9,513 nucleotides of DNA, from contig JAHDSP010000186.1 of assembly GCA_018432645.1 (NCBI GenBank), positions 1 to 9,513 of the forward strand. The letters are read 5' to 3'. The notes beneath the pieces are model-generated. The model did no database searches and was not told where the DNA came from. It saw only the letters and a program-made list of their open reading frames with translations. Numbering within the stretch: the first letter of the stretch is position 1; each line of letters starts with the position of its first letter. The stretch comes from Bacteroidales bacterium. Its GTDB lineage: Bacteria > Bacteroidota > Bacteroidia > Bacteroidales > DTU049. This document shows positions 6,888-9,513 of the stretch, piece by piece. The position numbers and the translations under genes were made by a program.

Positions 6888-7663
6888 AAAAAGATATATT
6901 TTATATACCCTATTTTTTAAATGATAACAAAAACTTATATTTTATTTCTGATATTCACTTAGGTGTACCTAACGAAGTAGAAAGCAATAGAAGAGAAAAA
7001 TTACTTGTTAAATTATTAGAGCAAATAGAACCTCATGCTCAGGCTGTATTTATTTTAGGTGATTTATTTGATTTTTGGTATGAATATAAATATGTTGTCC
7101 CTAAATCATTTGTTAGATTATTTGGTCAATTAGCCAAAATGGTTGATAGAGGCATAGAAATACATTTTTTTGTAGGTAATCATGATTTGTGGACCTATGG
7201 TTATCTAGAAAATGAAATTGGTTTTAAGATTTATAGAGAAATAGCAGGATTTCAAATTAATAATATTAGATTACTTTTGGGACATGGAGATGGCATTGGT
7301 CCAGATGATTATGGTTATAAAATTATGAAATCTGTTTTTACAAATAGATTTGCTCAAATTTTATTCTCTACCCTACATCCATATTTTGCTTTCAAAATAG
7401 CACATAGTTTATCATCTACTAGCAGAGGGAATTATGAAAAATATATTGAAGAATATAAGGGTGATGATAAAGAATTTATTATTAGATTTCTAGCAAGTTT
7501 AAATCAAAATAATAAACCAGACCTTGCTATAATGGGGCACAGACATTTAAAAATGGATATGATAATTAATGATATTAGATACATTAACCTTGGCACGTGG
7601 CTTACAGAGCCTACTTATGCTGTATTTGATGGTAAGGATGTTTTTTTAAAAGATTTTAAATAA
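6884..7663 (+). CDS. lpxH: UDP-2,3-diacylglucosamine diphosphatase LpxH
   Basis: Hydrolyses UDP-2,3-diacylglucosamine to lipid X (2,3-diacylglucosamine 1-phosphate) and UMP, the fourth step of lipid A synthesis, at the inner face of the cytoplasmic membrane. All calcineurin-like metal-binding motifs are present in order: SDIHLG (D23, H25), GDLFDFWYEY (D60), GNHDLW (N99, H100), LLGHGDGIG (H134, D136) and GHRH (H219, H221). The GDLFDFW and GNHDLW wording is characteristic of LpxH rather than of general phosphoesterases. The region between 144 and 210, with NRFAQILFSTLHPYFAFKIAHSLS, corresponds to the helical lid that holds the acyl chains. The 259-residue length is usual for Bacteroidota LpxH. 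The ATG overlaps the stop of the lipoprotein gene (ATGA), so it is translated from the cdd operon. An inverted repeat 18 nt downstream may end the transcript. Confidence 0.94.
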   Translation: MKKDIFYIPYFLNDNKNLYFISDIHLGVPNEVESNRREKLLVKLLEQIEPHAQAVFILGDLFDFWYEYKYVVPKSFVRLFGQLAKMVDRGIEIHFFVGNHDLWTYGYLENEIGFKIYREIAGFQINNIRLLLGHGDGIGPDDYGYKIMKSVFTNRFAQILFSTLHPYFAFKIAHSLSSTSRGNYEKYIEEYKGDDKEFIIRFLASLNQNNKPDLAIMGHRHLKMDMIINDIRYINLGTWLTEPTYAVFDGKDVFLKDFK

Positions 7664-7680
7664 ATTAGGATTTTTCTTTT

Positions 7681-7716
7681 TTGATAATTTTTACAATAAA
7701 TATTAAAAATTATCAA
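7681..7716. repeat. Perfect 13-bp inverted repeat between lpxH and serS
   Basis: TTGATAATTTTTA (7681-7693) is perfectly mirrored by TAAAAATTATCAA (7704-7716) around a 10-nt spacer. It begins 18 nt after the lpxH stop and ends 1 nt before the -7 box of serS, covering the place where the -33 element would be. It could be an operator for a dimeric regulator or an AT-only hairpin ending the lpxH transcript. No T-run follows the right arm on plus, which speaks against a standard terminator. Confidence 0.7.
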
Positions 7717-7717
7717 T

Positions 7718-7725
7718 TAATTTTG
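7718..7725 (+). promoter_or_regulatory. Putative -7 element for serS
   Basis: TAATTTTG matches TAnnTTTG exactly, 18 nt before the ATG at 7744. The same octamer occurs before both transposase genes. No TTTG lies at -33; that place is taken by the inverted repeat at 7681-7716. The position supports ATG 7744 as the start: a start at TTG 7681 would lie upstream of this promoter. Confidence 0.5.
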
Positions 7726-7743
7726 CAACAAAATATTAATGTT

Positions 7744-9030
7744 ATGATACCATTGAATACTATTAGAACTGAGACTGAAAGAGTGAAAAAAGGACTTGTC
7801 AAAAAGCATTTTACTAATGTAGATTTAGTCGACGAAATTATAAAGCTAGATAATCAAAGGAGAACATTACAAGCCTCTCGTGATGATTTACAAAATAAAA
7901 TGAATGACCTCTCTCGTCAAATTGGAATTTTTATAAAAAATAAAAATTTCGATGAAGCTAATAAAATTAAAGATGAAACATCTTCTATTAAGCTCCAAGT
8001 TCAAGAAAAAGAAGTTATTTTAAAGGAAATTGAATCCCAAATAAATAATATTTTAGTATTACTTCCAAATATTCCTCATGAGTCTGTACCAGAGGGTAAG
8101 ACAGCTGATGACAATGTAATAGTTAAAAATGGTGGTGTGATTCCTACGTTTGATTTCCACGCTATACCACATTGGGAATTAGCAGAAAAGTATGATTTAA
8201 TTGATTTTTCTTTGGGGTCGAAAATTACTGGAGCTGGTTTTCCGGTTTATAAGAAATGGGGTGCTAAGCTACAGCGAGCTTTAATTCAATTTTTTCTCGA
8301 TAAAGCCTGGGCGAATGGTTATACTGAAATAGAACCTCCACTTTTAGTAAATCAAGATTCTGCTTTTGCTACTGGACAATTGCCTGATAAAGACAAACAA
8401 ATGTATTATGTAGATTTAGATCAACTATACTTGATACCTACTGCTGAGGTGCCTGTAACTAACATTTATCGTGATACTATCATTGCTGAGGATAATTTAC
8501 CTATCAAAAATGTAGCTTATTCTGCTTGTTTTCGTCGTGAGGCTGGTTCTTATGGCAAAGATGTGAGAGGACTTAATAGATTACATCAGTTTGACAAGGT
8601 TGAGATTGTTCAAATAGTTCATCCAGATAAATCTTATGATGTTTTAGATGAAATGGTTGCTTATGTAGAGTCTTTAGTACAAGCTCTGGAGCTACCTTAT
8701 CGAATTGTAAAATTATGTGGCGGAGATATTAGCTTCACTTCTGCTCTTACATATGATTTTGAAGTTTTCTCTGCTGGTCAGCAAAAATGGCTTGAGGTCA
8801 GTTCTGTGTCTAATTTTGAAAACTTCCAAGCTAATAGATTAAAATTGAGAATTAAAACTAAAAATGGTAAGACTATTTTGGCTCATACCCTTAATGGTAG
8901 TGCTTTAGCTCTTCCTAGAATAGTTTCTGCTTTATTAGAAAATAATCAAACTATTGATGGCATTAGAATACCAGAAGTGCTCGTTCCTTATATGGGTATT
9001 GATTTTATTAAGATTACTTTTGGGAATTAA
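7744..9030 (+). CDS. serS: Seryl-tRNA synthetase
   Basis: Charges tRNA(Ser), and tRNA(Sec) where present, with serine using ATP; cytosolic class II synthetase. The N-terminal long-helix hairpin that grips the tRNA long arm is at about 27-105, rich in Lys/Glu/Gln. The catalytic core has the serine-site TAEVPVTN (233-240), motif 2 FRREAGSYGKDVRGLNRLHQF (263-283, R264/R265) and motif 3 NGSALALPR (384-392, R392 for ATP). The 428-residue length is normal. ATG 7744 gives the standard family opening (MIPLNTIRTETERVKKGL), close to the usual M-L-d-l-k-x-I-R start. An upstream in-frame extension to 7681 would add 21 unlike residues and cross the promoter. The gene appears monocistronic, and no convincing terminator is seen in 9031-9160. 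Confidence 0.97.
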   Translation: MIPLNTIRTETERVKKGLVKKHFTNVDLVDEIIKLDNQRRTLQASRDDLQNKMNDLSRQIGIFIKNKNFDEANKIKDETSSIKLQVQEKEVILKEIESQINNILVLLPNIPHESVPEGKTADDNVIVKNGGVIPTFDFHAIPHWELAEKYDLIDFSLGSKITGAGFPVYKKWGAKLQRALIQFFLDKAWANGYTEIEPPLLVNQDSAFATGQLPDKDKQMYYVDLDQLYLIPTAEVPVTNIYRDTIIAEDNLPIKNVAYSACFRREAGSYGKDVRGLNRLHQFDKVEIVQIVHPDKSYDVLDEMVAYVESLVQALELPYRIVKLCGGDISFTSALTYDFEVFSAGQQKWLEVSSVSNFENFQANRLKLRIKTKNGKTILAHTLNGSALALPRIVSALLENNQTIDGIRIPEVLVPYMGIDFIKITFGN

Positions 9031-9163
9031 ATTAATGTGTTCAATAATTATTAAGCAAAAAAAATTACTCATTTACTAAAGTAACAAATTATTTAGTGAC
9101 GAGCTAAACAAAATGAATATTGAGAAACATTTATGTTTAACTTTTCATGTCAAATATTTTTAT

Positions 9164-9171
9164 TAATTTTG
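9164..9171 (+). promoter_or_regulatory. Putative -7 element for the right transposase gene
   Basis: TAATTTTG lies 14 nt before the ATG at 9186 and is followed by T and a run of eleven A. The -33 match is poor. A short palindrome, AAACAT-TT-ATGTTT (9125-9138), lies 25 nt upstream of the box. The stretch ATTAATTTTGT plus eight A (9162-9180) is identical to the one before the left transposase gene (251-269, minus). Confidence 0.5.
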
Positions 9172-9185
9172 TAAAAAAAAAAATT

Positions 9186-9513
9186 ATGGAATATACAGCC
9201 GAAAACATAGAAAAAATGCTTGCTTTAACCAAAGAGGGCAAACGAGATTTTTTAGATAATCTACACGAATTTCTCAATGAGAACAAATTGACAGCTCTAG
9301 ACTATCAGAGAATAAAGATTTTATCTACTGCTCCTATTTGTCCCAGATGTGATTGCGAATATGTAACTAAAACTGGTAAGAGTGATGGCAGACAAGTCTA
9401 TAAATGTAAAAAATGTGGCTATAGATTTAGAGAAACTGCTAGATCACTTGTCTATTATTCTCATAAATACTATCTTTTAGTGGAATATATAAAATGCATG
9501 TTAGAAGGTAAAA
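9186..9513 (+). CDS. IS1595-like transposase, N-terminal part (cut by window edge)
   Basis: The first 109 codons are visible and the gene is open at the right edge. A helical lead-in of about 50 residues is followed by a zinc ribbon, CPRC (C52, C55) ... YKCKKCG (C74, C77). The segment FRETARSLVYYSHK..YLLVEYIKCMLEGK (81-109) then resembles the helical region leading to the DDE domain in IS1595-family transposases, where a phrase like 'YIKCMLEGKSLR' opens a helix-turn-helix. It shares 12 of 30 residues with the left partial gene across the ribbon (51-80), all at the same positions with no gaps, so they are paralogues of one family but not copies of the same element. An extra Cys (C57) is present. 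The start ATG 9186 follows an A-rich leader. Whether the full gene is intact cannot be seen here. Confidence 0.78.
   Translation, partial: MEYTAENIEKMLALTKEGKRDFLDNLHEFLNENKLTALDYQRIKILSTAPICPRCDCEYVTKTGKSDGRQVYKCKKCGYRFRETARSLVYYSHKYYLLVEYIKCMLEGK

Noticed and set aside
7681..7743. Longer start for SerRS.
   Set aside because: It would run through the inverted repeat and the -7 box, and the family opening MIPLNTIR begins at 7744.
9070..9112. Short hairpins after serS (TTACT-AA-AGTAA and TTTAG...CTAAA) as a terminator.
   Set aside because: The stems have only 5 bp and no T-run follows; such pairs are expected by chance in AT-rich DNA.
1..9513. A composite transposon made by the two flanking transposase genes.
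   Set aside because: The two genes differ in sequence (12 of 30 identical ribbon residues), both are cut by the window edges with no terminal repeats visible, and the DNA between them is mostly housekeeping genes.
1..9513. CRISPR array, tRNA/rRNA genes, toxin-antitoxin or other defence systems.
   Set aside because: No regularly spaced repeats, no tRNA cloverleaf in the intergenic regions (all under about 220 nt), and no gene pair with defence-like motifs.

Overview
This AT-rich window (GC roughly 30% by eye) comes from the chromosome of a member of the Bacteroidota, probably an uncultured Bacteroidales-like lineage. The evidence is a PorQ homologue of the type IX secretion system (T9SS), a secreted protease ending in a T9SS type A sorting domain, an LpxH (so a lipid A-containing outer membrane), repeated TAnnTTTG-type -7 promoter elements of the Bacteroidota kind, and almost no Shine-Dalgarno sites.

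Layout. The window is bracketed by the 5' parts of two outward-pointing, zinc-ribbon transposase genes (1-241 on minus, 9186-9513 on plus), both cut by the window edges. Between them are eight complete genes. On the minus strand porQ (1042-2070) is followed after 7 nt by a conserved-looking cytoplasmic protein of unknown function (342-1034). A lone OppC/DppC-type ABC permease (2192-3223, plus) diverges from porQ and converges on a 570-residue C10 (streptopain-like) cysteine protease gene (3294-5006, minus); the two share a strong bidirectional terminator at 3246-3276. From a 212-nt divergent promoter region a plus-strand operon then runs: cytidine deaminase (5219-5692), a lipoprotein with a thioredoxin-like domain that lacks its CXXC (5709-6887), and lpxH (6884-7663, ATGA overlap). 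serS (7744-9030) follows with its own promoter, preceded by a perfect 13-bp inverted repeat.

How the genes relate. PorQ and the C10 protease belong to the same export route: the protease carries a Sec signal peptide and the sorting domain that the T9SS recognises, and PorQ is an accessory outer-membrane component of that machine. LpxH and the lipoprotein are envelope functions, cdd is pyrimidine salvage, and serS is translation. No CRISPR array, tRNA, rRNA, phage gene or defence system was recognised. The window is best read as ordinary core chromosome flanked by two IS-type genes. The most unusual items are the redox-dead thioredoxin-like lipoprotein, the unknown gene behind porQ, the isolated permease gene, the inverted repeat before serS, and the matching 5' regions of the two transposase genes.
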